64,000 nt of DNA, taken from contig NZ_AWQQ01000047.1 of assembly GCF_002607855.1 (NCBI RefSeq), positions 92,884-156,883 on the forward strand, given 5' to 3'. The stretch's first letter is position 1; each line of letters starts with the position of its first letter. Position numbers and translations under genes: made by a program. The notes under the pieces were generated by a model. That model was not told where the DNA came from, searched no databases, and saw only the letters and a program-made list of their open reading frames with translations. Below are positions 48,086-58,151 of the stretch, in pieces. The DNA comes from Desulforamulus profundi (GTDB lineage: Bacteria; Bacillota_B; Desulfotomaculia; Desulfotomaculales; Desulfotomaculaceae).

Positions 48086-48733
48086 TCATTTAGACCTAGC
48101 TCGACGACTTTGAAATTCATCATACCTCGTGTTTAGAGAAAAAACGTACATAAGAACTGCTTCCACGAAATGGAGTGAATCAAGCGCATCAGATTTATCA
48201 ATCTGTGCGTCTAAATCGTGCGCTGCGTCGTTCCCTATCGTCCGCAATCCGTCTAACCATATAATAAGCTTGCTATCTATCTTCTGCTGGTCGCGTAATG
48301 CCAGTAAGCGTTTATGCAGGCTCCCCTTAGTTTCACCTAACTCGTGACACATGGCCTCGATACACTTACGGCACATGATCACGCATGGTTCATAAAGTCC
48401 CGCAGCATACGAGCGTACCGCGTCTTGCTGAGCACGCCTAACAGTTTCAGGCACACCCTTTCCAGGAAATACATCGTGGTCCGGATATAGCATTCGCTCT
48501 CCTTGGGGTGCCGAGAATTCACCAGGTACTTCAATATAGTCATACTCAAACAAGAAGGGCTCCTCGCATCCACTGCACACAGCGAACTCGTATACAGTCA
48601 CGTAGTACGGGCTGTCTACCGGATCGCCGCCTGGATTAGCAAGTTGCGATTTCACGTGCGTCGCTACGACCTGGGCCTCGGTCCGAACGTTACAAGTCTT
48701 GCAGTATACCTGGCGCTTTTTTACATCATCCAT
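48086..48733 (-). CDS. DUF4145-domain protein, possibly defence-associated
   Basis: 215 residues. An N-terminal zinc ribbon (VYCKTCNVRTEAQVV, FAVCSGCEEPFLFEYD) is followed by a helical DUF4145 region (AVRSYAAGLYEPCVIMCRKC, IEAMCHELGETKGSLHKRLL, LRTIGNDAAHDLDAQIDKSD). DUF4145 is HEPN-related and often turns up in restriction and phage-defence loci. The plausible link to the adjacent Hachiman genes is only positional. It has its own 5' gap of about 150 bp. Confidence 0.7.
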   Translation of the reverse strand: MDDVKKRQVYCKTCNVRTEAQVVATHVKSQLANPGGDPVDSPYYVTVYEFAVCSGCEEPFLFEYDYIEVPGEFSAPQGERMLYPDHDVFPGKGVPETVRRAQQDAVRSYAAGLYEPCVIMCRKCIEAMCHELGETKGSLHKRLLALRDQQKIDSKLIIWLDGLRTIGNDAAHDLDAQIDKSDALDSLHFVEAVLMYVFSLNTRYDEFQSRRARSK

Positions 48734-48879
48734 AACCCTTAATCTCTCCTTAGTAAATTTGACGGCACTTAGCCACTGTTTTGAATGATTATGTTTATAT
48801 GGATAATAGGCATTTCATTTATAATAGTTCTTATTAATCATAAGTTGTCTGTATTTATGAGCCAAATAATAAGCTTTTC

Positions 48880-51800
48880 TCATTCAACTAAAATGAGCGG
48901 GTTATAGGATTTTAATTGCCACACACCATGGTTCAATTCAAAAAAAAGCCCATTAATGTTTGCGACTTTAGCAAAAGGTAAATCACCATTGGAGTTAACC
49001 TTCTCTTGAAAATACCCATCACTCGAAGTCAAGAAATACTCTCCATTCTTTTCACGAGGATATAATTTTTGCGGAAGTCCATCCTTTTTCCATGTAAAAG
49101 CTGGAAATGAGATTGTCTTAGGCTTTTGAGCTTTATAAAACTCAGAAAGCAAATTAATCCAGACTCGTGATTTATCCGAAAAGTTAGTCTCTTGCGAAGA
49201 GAGGTCTAACAAGATTTGTTTGATTTCGGCAACAGTCTTGTTTTGAAAAGCATCAAGTGCAGAAAGTTCTAACGCTGCACTACGCGAACGCACACCAGCC
49301 ATATAAATACTTGCGGCAGTTTCATCGGGTAGTCCCAACTCAACGAACATTGCAAGAGTGGAATACGTCTGAACAATGCCTTTTTCAACTTCGGGGTCAA
49401 ACATTTGAGAAATTGCATGTATAACCCAAGGTAATGTAAAACCATAATAGTCTTTTGAGATTGTATCGGCGTTTTGTTCAGAGTTTATGATTGTTGAAAG
49501 CGAGATTCCACTTATCCAATCTCGTCGTATGTTATCAAGAGATGATTGTGCAGGCACTGATTCCATTAGTCCGCTGGCATTTTCGTTACTCCAGATTTCC
49601 AATTCACGAATAATGCTGTCTAGCAAATCAATACGATCACTTCCTTCAGCAAGCTCCTGAGTAAATGATATGGCAAGGGTTCGGAAAAACTCTATATTTT
49701 CAAGTATAGATTTTGACACGGATAGAGGAATACCAGAAGCCACAAGTTTTTTTCTATCCGCCTTGTTTTTTACCCGGTTTAGCAAGGCAATTGTCCGCGC
49801 TCGTAATAACCGCAGGTACAGTTCTTCATTTTCGACTTCAGCTTGAATGAGAGCCAATGATTTTCTAAAAACATTGTCAACCCAATCTATATTTGTATCG
49901 TCCGCACAAAAATCCTCATGCATCGCGAGAAGTTCATCATCCAGATAATCAAATAACCCATCCAACCAATTAGAAAACTCGTTTGAAATATCAGGTTCAG
50001 AGAAATCATTCGCGATTACTTCAACGAGTAGGTTAAAATCAGTGTTTGTTTTTCTTGCTACCTTAAGAATAGCCCTTAGTGCTGCAAGTAAGCCACTTTC
50101 AACTCCCTCCATCCGCTGATTATCAAAATAGTACTGTGCGAGCCTTTTATCGTTATTAACTTGCCATTGTTTCCTTGTGGTATCAATTGTGTAAAGTATT
50201 TTCCCCTCCGTATCAGCAAAAGCGCGGCCTGCGCGCCCGCAAATATTCCAAAAATCCCGATTACTTATCGGGTTGCTACTATAATATGGAGTCGCAACAA
50301 TCACTGTTGAAATCCCAACATTAATCCCTTGTCCAAGGGTTGAAGAAGCTATAATGACTAATGGTGGTTTGGAGCGCATGAGCCGCTCTATTGCAATACG
50401 CACAAGCGTAGGCAATCTATTGCTGTGGCAAATAACACCTTTTCTTGCAGCCATTAAAACAATATTATCGTCGTTGAGTTCTTCGCTGCAAAGGCTTTGA
50501 AAAACAGCCCACAAGGAATTATCCCAAGGGTAATCTTCTGAGTGTTCCCCCAAAGCCAGCAAAACGCTTTCGGCCAGTCCGTTAATAGAGTTTGCCCTTG
50601 CGGAATATATCATAACAGTTCCGCTTTGAGCCAACCGAACTGCTGTAGCTGCAATCGCTTCGTTTTTGTTATTTGGAAAGTGGTTGCGTCTGCGCCCAAA
50701 CCCTAAAGGCTTCTTCTGGATGAAGTTGGGATTAAATGGCTCTCCGTCACTTTTCCATTCCAATCTTACACGATTCCCATCCCAAAGTAATAAACCCAAT
50801 CGTTCAAGAGAGGGCTTCCATTCTGATTTTGCTACCGAAGCTGAATCGTCAGCAACCCATTGAGCTAAATCATCAGCATTAGGCAATACAGCCGATAAAA
50901 GTAAAACTCTTATTTCATTTCGTGAAGCAAATTCTTTTATATGAGTCAGGAACATTTCATTTCGGATGTGTCTTTCTTCTGCTCCAAGTAGGTGCCCTTC
51001 ATCAATTACGATCAGTTTGATTTCTGCTTCAATCCCTGAGCCACAGCGAATAAGGCTTTTGCTTTTTCCGGAGTAGCAATGATAATCTGTGATTGACTAA
51101 TAAGTTCGAAATCTGTTACATTTGCGGTCGAACCACCATATAGCTGCGAAACAGTAATGCCAAGAGGGAAGAAAGTCTTATTCAGGCTTTGTTCAATTTC
51201 AAAGGCTAATGAGCGAAAAGGGGCAAGATACAGCACTTTTGACATAATGTGTGTCGATAACGTTTTTAGTATGGCTATCTCAGCTACTCTTGTTTTCCCC
51301 CCACTTGTACGCAAATTGATAACTGCGCCGTTATTGTCGCCAACAGCAAGCGGAAGCGAAGCCGTCTGCGACGGCCACATTTCAGTAACGGGAGATTTGA
51401 AATTACTGAGTAACCGTATGTATTTTTCGGTTATATGCCTTGCCGGAAATAATGGCGGCAAAACCGACCAAAGAGATGAATTCTGAAATGTAGATAAAAT
51501 TATCCTCAGTAGCCGAATGATAAGCCAGTACAGCGTTAAGTTGTCCTCGGAAGAGAGGTACAGGAGTTTTTCCAGAATATCATTTGTAAGAATAAAGTTT
51601 TCTTCATTTCCGGTATGAATAAAATCAATTATAATAAAAAAACATCGTGCGACCTCGTGTGAGATTACCCACTCATCAAAGCTGCGAAGCTCTGACTGCG
51701 CTGGCGCAGAAGAAAAAAACACGTTGCTCGTAACATTCATCAGGGAGGCAAAATCTTTTTTTATAAAACTGATTATTATTTGTCCAACATTAAAATCGGT

Positions 51801-52199
51801 GTCAATGTCTTTTAGCACTATAAAAGCGCGGGAATACTGCTTTGCTGCATATAAAGCCATACCCGCAATCAAGAGATTATAGTTTTTATTTTTTTTATCC
51901 TCATTAGGATTAAAGCTAAAGGTATCTGATAGTATTTTCCCGGCTTTTTCTAAAGCAAGTAATCCCTCGTTGGTTTCGCCATCTTCATTTTCAACCATTG
52001 AGCAACCACACGAAAGCAGAACATACGCTATGTGTGTTGCTTTTTCTGTGAGCGAAGGGTCGAAATTAGGATAATTTTCAGCAGTTTCCTTGACTTCTTG
52101 CAGTATCCTTCGTGCATCTGCTTGAGCTATGAGGTTTTTAATTCGCCCCTGAGATAAGTTATTAAGCAAATCTGTAGCGTAATCTGTAGGGATACTCAT
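48880..52199 (-). pseudogene. hamB: HamB helicase of a Hachiman defence system, one frameshift
   Basis: Two frames build one superfamily 2 helicase of about 1,106 residues. The N-terminal frame has Walker A NLRTSGGKTRVAEIAILK, YLAPFRSLAFEIEQSL and IIATPEKAKALF, then stops at 51012. The next frame is open through KLIVIDEGHLLGAEERHIRN (DEGH box), LLLSAVLPNADDLAQWV, VIIASSTLGQGINVGI and FWNICGRAGRAFADTEGKIL (motif VI). Adding one base near 51048 gives ALFRCGSGIEAEIKLIV. HamB loads on aberrant DNA and controls the HamA nuclease. Its ATG overlaps the hamA stop (ATGA). Confidence 0.8.
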
Positions 52200-52990
52200 A
52201 CCGCATCCTCCAATCGTGCAAAGGCTTGCTGTACGATCGTTTCTGGCGACTGAACCCCTAAAGAAATCATAAGCAAATTATGTAGCTCGTTTGTAGTGTC
52301 GTTATTAACGTGATTGCTTACATTGCGATTGCTCATAAGCAACCCTACGTAATCTATTTGCAGTCTATTTGTTGCGAATAATATGGCGCAGCTTTGAACT
52401 TTTTTTGCCATATCATTCTTGCCTTCTTCAAAGAGCCGATCTGCGACGAACATCAATGAAACAGGCAGGCCAGCCTTGTTTGAACGTACCAATCCATCAA
52501 TCGTATCAACTACGGCTTGCTTGGTTGGGGTTCCCCTGAACTTTGCTTCGCCAACAATAATCCGCACAGGCTCAGAATCCATATCGAAAAGCAGTACATC
52601 GTCACCCTTCATGGATTGCTCAACATTGGGATTATATCTTAATCTATATACAGGGATTTGAGCTTCGGTGGTTGACCGCAGGTATTCAGCAAGAAAAACC
52701 TCTGCAAAGTTTCCTTTCCGGGTTGTGGTGTTTTGTGGATAAGGCGACGGAGGAATCGGAGCATTCGCAATCCTAAGAGATTGAATCAAGTCCTTTCGTC
52801 GTTCTAAAGCCTCAAGACTAATATGATGGGTTTGTAACGCAGGCACAATGAAATCAAGGAAAACGTCATTGTGACCGTTTTCCTCTAACTTTCTGTGTGC
52901 AACACCGCACGCAGTAGTTATATCTGTGGAAAGCAGGGAAACAGCAAAAGGGTGTGTTCCTGTAGGATGATCATTTATGATATTGGCCAA
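52196..52990 (-). CDS. hamA: HamA nuclease (DUF1837) of a Hachiman defence system
   Basis: 264 residues from TTG 52990 behind AAAGGAGGG. The DUF1837 core has TTRKGNFAEVFLAEYLRS, VYRLRYNPNVEQSMKGDDVL and the nuclease-like RIIVGEAKFRGTPTKQAV (D and E-x-K of a PD-(D/E)xK fold). HamA is the effector that destroys DNA when HamB detects phage-damaged DNA. Upstream order hamA-hamB with a four-base overlap is standard. The coding frame is intact. Confidence 0.85.
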   Translation of the reverse strand: MANIINDHPTGTHPFAVSLLSTDITTACGVAHRKLEENGHNDVFLDFIVPALQTHHISLEALERRKDLIQSLRIANAPIPPSPYPQNTTTRKGNFAEVFLAEYLRSTTEAQIPVYRLRYNPNVEQSMKGDDVLLFDMDSEPVRIIVGEAKFRGTPTKQAVVDTIDGLVRSNKAGLPVSLMFVADRLFEEGKNDMAKKVQSCAILFATNRLQIDYVGLLMSNRNVSNHVNNDTTNELHNLLMISLGVQSPETIVQQAFARLEDAV

Positions 52991-53194
52991 TGCTTTTCCC
53001 TCCTTTGATTATTACAGTCAGGGCGGCAATTGCTTTTACTTACGTAATCGTGAGCTTTTAATTATTTGCCTTTTAAAAACTTATTTATCAAAATTACCTC
53101 CCAAGGCATAAAAGGTACATCCTCAGAGTTATTTTCCGAAATTGACATCGGGTCAAATTAACCTAATGTTGAACTATGAATAATTGTAGGCATA

Positions 53195-55129
53195 TTACGG
53201 ACCATCATAATAAGAGATAAGACTGGGGGCTTCTTCGGTTCCGGCCAAATGCCGCAACTTGAAATCTGGCAATTCAATTGTTGGAGCTACATAATCTGAG
53301 TCAATTAAAATAAACTGTAGGCTGCCATAACTATCAAGTGCCAGTTGATATATCTCCTTATACAACGACTTAACTAATTCCGGGTTTTCATCTTCACTAA
53401 TGTTCTTTGTCGGGCTATCAATAATTAGTATAGATGGAACCGGTAAATTGCGTTTACTAGCGATTGAGTGAATTGCCAGTGCGTAACAAACATTAAATAG
53501 AGTTTTCTTTCCGCCACTTCCAGTATCCCAGAAACTCCAAGCAGTCTCGCCATGTAACACTTCCGGTTTCCAGCTCCTAGGGTCAATAACCACTTGATCA
53601 TCAACATAAACTCCAGGGAATTTCACACTAAGCATTAATCGCTTAAACTCATCAGCTATCTTTTTTACAATTGCATCAGCCTCAGATAAACGTTTTCTCT
53701 CATTTTCAAGCTCTGTTCTTAATATATCAATAGTACCTTGTAATGCGCCTGCATCTTCTTCCAATTTATTAATAGCCTGAGGCATTGATTGTAGTTTTTT
53801 CAAAGAAGCAATACGCTCTTCAAGTGTAGCAATTATTTTATCAACATATCGTATTTCTTCAACAATAGCAGAATCATAGTTAGAAAGATCCTCTTGTAAT
53901 TGAGTATCAAGATGAGCCTTGTCGCCAATGAGCTTATCCAATTGCTTTTTGGTCTTTGATATTTCCATTTCACGACGCTTAATTGAATCAGCTAGCTCAT
54001 CTATCCGTATATTAAGATCTTTGCGCAGGGAATCATTATCGATTTGGGCTTCTAAAACATGTTCACTTGCTGTCTTGCCACAAAGACTACAACAATCTGA
54101 ATGTTCAGTAGCTTGGATTTTTGCGCCACAAGCTGGGCAGCTCTCAAATTTTACATCATCAAAAAGCATGCCAGCCTGAACCAACCGTTCATTTTTTATT
54201 TTTGCTGTTATAAGCTCTGAGTGCAACATACGTTGCTCATTTACTATTTCGATCGAATCATCGATGGCTATTTTTAGCTGATAAATTTGTTCACCTAATA
54301 ACAGAATTTTCTCCCTTAAAAAATCAGTAGGGTGTATATCTATACTCCTTTTTTTATGCAATTCAGTTTTCCTTAATTTTGCATCTGATAATTGAGTCTC
54401 CGTTTCTTGTAATTGGTCAATTATCTCACTCTCCGAACCTAATGAAAATTGACTCATAAATTCACGAATTTGTTTGACAGCACCTCTTTTAGCCCGCTGA
54501 TCGTCTATCGCCTTCATTAAGTCAGTTTCTAACTGACTTAATCGTTCAGAGTGAAGACCTGTAAAAAACCGCATTGCGTCTTGACTCTTTCTTCCTCTAA
54601 AGGGGTCTTCAAATCTAAAGAATGAGGAGTCCAGATGCATTTGTTCAAGGTAACAATAACGCCATAAGTCCCTAAAACTCAATCTTATCAAGGGTGAATC
54701 AGCATCGCGACTCCTTTGTCTCACTTTGATTGGTTCTATACCGCAAAGAAAATATATTATGTCGCTAAGCGTGTATAATTCACTATTCGGAATTATGGGT
54801 TCAGCCTGAGCTTGAAGTGGCGCATTTACAGACCCGTTAACTTTTTCAGACTCAAACCATGTTATACGAACACTGGACCCATCTGTTGCACTTCGTTCCA
54901 AAGTGCACTTATAATTGCCAAGGCGTACATGCAAGATTGCCGATATAAATTCTTGTTGAATTGCAGGAGTGTTTTCAAGATGGCCTCCCAAACAAAAGTC
55001 AATTAAGCGAGCCAATGTAGATTTTCCTTTTCCAACTGGCCCATAAACATATGTTATCAATTCAGAAAACTCGATAATTTCTCTAGTCTTTTTTGTTTGG
55101 ATTAATAAACGTTCTAATTTAATTTTCAT
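53195..55129 (-). CDS. SMC/Rad50-like ATPase of an ABC-three-component (Lamassu-like) system
   Basis: 644 residues. Walker A is YGPVGKGKSTLARLIDFCLG near residue 30. A long coiled-coil middle contains a Cys4 zinc ribbon (CPACGAKIQ and CCSLCGK, around residue 333). The C-terminal ABC part has SFWDTGSGGKKTLFNVCYAL (signature) and PSILIIDSPTKNI (Walker B). These features match the ABC-ATPase of ABC-3C systems, the LmuB-like sensor of Lamassu. Its start overlaps the middle-component stop by four bases. Confidence 0.8.
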   Translation of the reverse strand: MKIKLERLLIQTKKTREIIEFSELITYVYGPVGKGKSTLARLIDFCLGGHLENTPAIQQEFISAILHVRLGNYKCTLERSATDGSSVRITWFESEKVNGSVNAPLQAQAEPIIPNSELYTLSDIIYFLCGIEPIKVRQRSRDADSPLIRLSFRDLWRYCYLEQMHLDSSFFRFEDPFRGRKSQDAMRFFTGLHSERLSQLETDLMKAIDDQRAKRGAVKQIREFMSQFSLGSESEIIDQLQETETQLSDAKLRKTELHKKRSIDIHPTDFLREKILLLGEQIYQLKIAIDDSIEIVNEQRMLHSELITAKIKNERLVQAGMLFDDVKFESCPACGAKIQATEHSDCCSLCGKTASEHVLEAQIDNDSLRKDLNIRIDELADSIKRREMEISKTKKQLDKLIGDKAHLDTQLQEDLSNYDSAIVEEIRYVDKIIATLEERIASLKKLQSMPQAINKLEEDAGALQGTIDILRTELENERKRLSEADAIVKKIADEFKRLMLSVKFPGVYVDDQVVIDPRSWKPEVLHGETAWSFWDTGSGGKKTLFNVCYALAIHSIASKRNLPVPSILIIDSPTKNISEDENPELVKSLYKEIYQLALDSYGSLQFILIDSDYVAPTIELPDFKLRHLAGTEEAPSLISYYDGP

Positions 55130-55674
55130 AACTGTATCCTCTTGCCCGAGTTGAGCGAAACAATTTCTGGAAAAGTATCATAAATAAAATTCATGAGGTT
55201 TGTTGAAGTCATATCAAAATGTCTCTTTAAAATTCCTGCACGTTTAGTGTATATCTGCATCAAAGAATTTGCACTTAATTTGTTTGCGAAAGCGAAGCCT
55301 TTATCCGTCAAAGCAATTATCACTTTTCGCCCCTCTGAAATCACTTTTATTAACCCTTCCCCAACCAAAAGATTCAGATAAAACCTATACCGGTGATCCC
55401 ACGGTCCAAAACGGTAGCGTACCATCTCTGATTCAACACTATATAACTCGTGATCTTCTATAGATAAATCTCTTGTTGACGCTCCTTTGACCTCTAAAGC
55501 ATGCTTTAACATTGTGGGGTATCTTAGTAAAAAATCCAACTTGGCTAATTTTGTAATTCCTTCGATTGCACCTTCGTTATTTTCACCTGCAAAGGCATAT
55601 AGAAGTAATAATAATCTCGATTTATGCAAAACTGGCTGTTCATCTAAATCTGCTAACACTTCCACATAATCCAT
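55126..55674 (-). CDS. middle component of the ABC-three-component system
   Basis: 182 residues from MDYVEVLADLDEQPVLHKSR. Landmarks include LLLLYAFAGENNEGAIEGIT, KLAKLDFLLRYPTMLKHALE and MVRYRFGPWDHRYRFYLNLL, a winged-helix-like pattern typical of ABC-3C middle components. ATG overlaps the nuclease stop (TAATG) and its end overlaps the ATPase start, so the three are one operon. It bridges the effector and the ATPase. Confidence 0.75.
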   Translation of the reverse strand: MDYVEVLADLDEQPVLHKSRLLLLLYAFAGENNEGAIEGITKLAKLDFLLRYPTMLKHALEVKGASTRDLSIEDHELYSVESEMVRYRFGPWDHRYRFYLNLLVGEGLIKVISEGRKVIIALTDKGFAFANKLSANSLMQIYTKRAGILKRHFDMTSTNLMNFIYDTFPEIVSLNSGKRIQL

Positions 55675-56915
55675 TACTCCACCTCCCACGGACGGTTTAT
55701 GCTCCATATTACTTTACATTGTGAAGTAAGCGAATACGCTAGCCCTTCCAAGTGCTCAACAGAACAGCCATAGAGTTGCTCTCCAGATGAAGCCCTATTT
55801 TTCAAATTATCACGAAGAGAGGACAACATATCAAGTCCAAACGGATCTTCGTCCTTCTTTTCCTTCTCATATGCTCTGGCAGCATCCCCTTGGACCTTTA
55901 ATCGTAATTCGTGATATTTTTGGAGGCCTCGTTCACGACCGTATTTTTGGATAAGACATGCTCCTGCATAATCCGCTGTATCCCGTAGGTCTTCTGCGTG
56001 TATAGTAGATATAGCTGAAAATCCACCTGCGGTTAGTTTTTTGCGTAACAATTCTTTGCTGCCTGTACGAATATCTTCCAAATCCGTTGGATCGCAAGAT
56101 AATGGGATTGTTTCATCTAAGCCTTGTAATAGCACATCATAAACGCGCTGTTTGTTAAATGTTTTTCCTGCAATGCGTTCTTGGATTTCTCTTTCAACTC
56201 CACTGGATGAAATAGGCAGATATGCAGGTAACAAATCCTGGCTTGCTAATGAAGATGCGCGAAAACATGCATCAATTAAATGGCTTGCAGCGCGCTTTAT
56301 TCCTTCATAAGAAGCTCCCTTTGCTCTATCCCAAACCAAAACTATTGTATCTATAAGCCGCATTGTGGCATCTCGAAATTTAGGCAAATCATGTTTGATC
56401 GATGCCTTTTTTAGTGTATGAAAGCTATCTTCTTCGGCGATCTCTGCTGTTCTAGATATTCTTCTTATAAAGGTTTTAACAACATTACTTAATGAGTCAT
56501 GATTTTCAATTTGACTTATTTGGCAAAGCAGATATGCAATATCTTGTCCATTCGAGGATGACTGTATGGGGTGATTTGTGATAAATTTAAACGCTTGAAA
56601 CTGTCTGGGATATTGGTTGTCTAATATCACAAATCTGGCAAAAGCTTTAACCACGTCTTCATCGCTTGCTTTCCAGAGTGGTTGATCGCTTGCCCTAGTT
56701 TTTACCTGTATACCAGTAAATAGACCATTAATATGTTTTACCAAAATATCCTCATGATGCTCACAAAACACTTCTTTGACGTCTTCATCTTGATCCAGTA
56801 GCATGCAGCAGATAATAGCTGATAAAACCCATTGATATCGGAATCTATTGGAAGTTTCATCGCCAACGTCTGTAGATAAAGCAGAGTCTATTTGAGTGTT
56901 TTCAACCTCCGGCAT
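55674..56915 (-). CDS. DUF4297 (Cap4-type) nuclease effector of the ABC-three-component system
   Basis: 413 residues. The DUF4297 nuclease motif is in VFCEHHEDILVKHINGLFTG (E52-H-H-E-D56) and IQVKTRASDQPL (Q70-x-K72), consistent with a PD-(D/E)xK dsDNA endonuclease as in LmuA/Cap4. The C-terminal part is mixed helical and probably receives signals from the partner proteins. It is the first gene of the operon. No frame damage is visible in these three genes. Confidence 0.8.
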   Translation of the reverse strand: MPEVENTQIDSALSTDVGDETSNRFRYQWVLSAIICCMLLDQDEDVKEVFCEHHEDILVKHINGLFTGIQVKTRASDQPLWKASDEDVVKAFARFVILDNQYPRQFQAFKFITNHPIQSSSNGQDIAYLLCQISQIENHDSLSNVVKTFIRRISRTAEIAEEDSFHTLKKASIKHDLPKFRDATMRLIDTIVLVWDRAKGASYEGIKRAASHLIDACFRASSLASQDLLPAYLPISSSGVEREIQERIAGKTFNKQRVYDVLLQGLDETIPLSCDPTDLEDIRTGSKELLRKKLTAGGFSAISTIHAEDLRDTADYAGACLIQKYGRERGLQKYHELRLKVQGDAARAYEKEKKDEDPFGLDMLSSLRDNLKNRASSGEQLYGCSVEHLEGLAYSLTSQCKVIWSINRPWEVE

Positions 56916-56947
56916 ATTGTCGTCCCTCCCTTACTGAAAGGTTCTAA

Positions 56948-56970
56948 CATCGGGCCAAGCTGGCCCGATG
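56948..56970. terminator. 10-bp perfect hairpin between defence genes and DUF1413
   Basis: CATCGGGCCA and TGGCCCGATG pair around a 3-nt loop, upstream of the DUF4297 operon and downstream of the DUF1413 gene. Good candidate terminator for the latter. Confidence 0.6.
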
Positions 56971-57095
56971 GTTTAGTTCAGATCAAATGCCTATGTATAA
57001 ATATCTAAAATCAAAAAAGCCATATATGACAACATCTATGCGTTTATATTTCAACTTCTTCGTAGTACGAAATGTCTATACTCGACTATTACGTT

Positions 57096-57329
57096 TTAAT
57101 TAATCCTATATCTTTGCTGTCCCGAAGAAGTCTTCTCAATCGCTTGTATCGAATTCTTTGACGTATTCACATAGTTTAAAAATAATGTGCCAAGCAGAAG
57201 CCGTTCACTACGAGAAATGCGGTTCCATTCATAGCCTTTGAATAAATCTCTTACCAGGAAAACTTCCCCTTGATTTAAGTTCTCTGTTTCTTTAATTGCA
57301 TTATTTAAAAGTTCATTCACATCCGGCAT
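57096..57329 (-). CDS. DUF1413-domain protein
   Basis: 77 residues from MPDVNELLNNAIKETENLNQ; the DUF1413 signature GEVFLVRDLFKGYEWNRISR, SERLLLGTLFLNYVN follows. GGAGGTTTTTTG precedes the ATG. DUF1413 proteins often ride on plasmids and conjugative elements with unknown, presumably DNA-related, roles. Confidence 0.7.
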   Translation of the reverse strand: MPDVNELLNNAIKETENLNQGEVFLVRDLFKGYEWNRISRSERLLLGTLFLNYVNTSKNSIQAIEKTSSGQQRYRIN

Positions 57330-57465
57330 CAAAAAACCTCCATACAATATCAATGAAAACAACATTGTTAATATAAATTATATCAGCCATATGAATTTAT
57401 TTCCATATAAAAAGAGAACATAAGCGCAAAACCTATGTCCTCTTGTTCATTCATTTTAATTACTG

Positions 57466-57714
57466 CTAAACCTGTACTTTTAGCTCTTGCCGGTATTGGG
57501 CGTAATGGTCGCTTAACACATACTCGATAACCCATACTTTAGGAATCCTGTAGGTACTGCGGATGAAAAAGTATTTTATATGGTTCCCGTGCAAAATCTT
57601 TCGTGCCGTGGTTTCTCCGATGCCGCCCAACATGGCTCTAAATTCGTCCAGTGTAACGACATCAGGATACGGCTCAAAAAGCTGCTCGTAATATTCTTGA
57701 TTTTTCACAGTCAT
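57466..57714 (-). CDS. excisionase-like HTH protein of the ICE
   Basis: 82 residues from MTVKNQEYYEQLFEPYPDVV; TLDEFRAMLGGIGETTARKI, LHGNHIKYFFIRSTYRIPKV, WVIEYVLSDHYAQYRQEL form an Xis/MerR-like DNA-binding fold common on Tn1549-type elements. The start is close to GGAG; a longer frame reaches 57825. In related elements the integrase gene normally sits beside this gene, but none is present in the window. Confidence 0.65.
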   Translation of the reverse strand: MTVKNQEYYEQLFEPYPDVVTLDEFRAMLGGIGETTARKILHGNHIKYFFIRSTYRIPKVWVIEYVLSDHYAQYRQELKVQV

Positions 57715-57810
57715 CAACTCCTGAAAAGATTTGTCAATGGTAGGATGACTGTTACAATATTGGTTTTTGATTAATACACGTTCGTCGTTCCGACGGTAGA
57801 TGGTCCGGAT

Positions 57811-57842
57811 ATCCCTCCTGAACATCCCTCCAATATCCCTCC
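57811..57842 (-). repeat. three direct repeats of GGAGGGAT near the attachment end
   Basis: ATCCCTCC occurs at 57811-57818, 57824-57831 and 57835-57842 (13- and 11-bp steps). The place, between the Xis-like gene and the att fragment, suits arm-type binding sites for recombination proteins. It could also be chance SD-like purine runs. Confidence 0.4.
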
Positions 57843-57997
57843 AACGTCCAAAATTGATGTCAAAACCGCTCTTTTGAGAGAGCCTTGGAGTGATGTGGGT
57901 TTCAGGGTTTCAAGTGCCGTGAATGCCCATTATACAAGGCTTTTCGCGGTCTGAGGATTCCGGTAGAGTACGTTGCATTCCCGATGCTTCCGGTAAT

Positions 57998-58062
<65 letters not shown>

Positions 58063-58080
58063 GTTAAATCAAGGGTTTAC

Positions 58081-58114
58081 GAAACAGCCCCACCGAATCC
58101 GGTGGGGCTGTTTC
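58081..58114. terminator. strong terminator after the tRNA fragment
   Basis: GAAACAGCCCCACC pairs perfectly with GGTGGGGCTGTTTC around GAATCC. Typical tRNA-operon terminator. Confidence 0.75.
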
Positions 58115-58151
58115 TGTACATCATGACCGGGTCGCAAGGCTATATCCGTAA

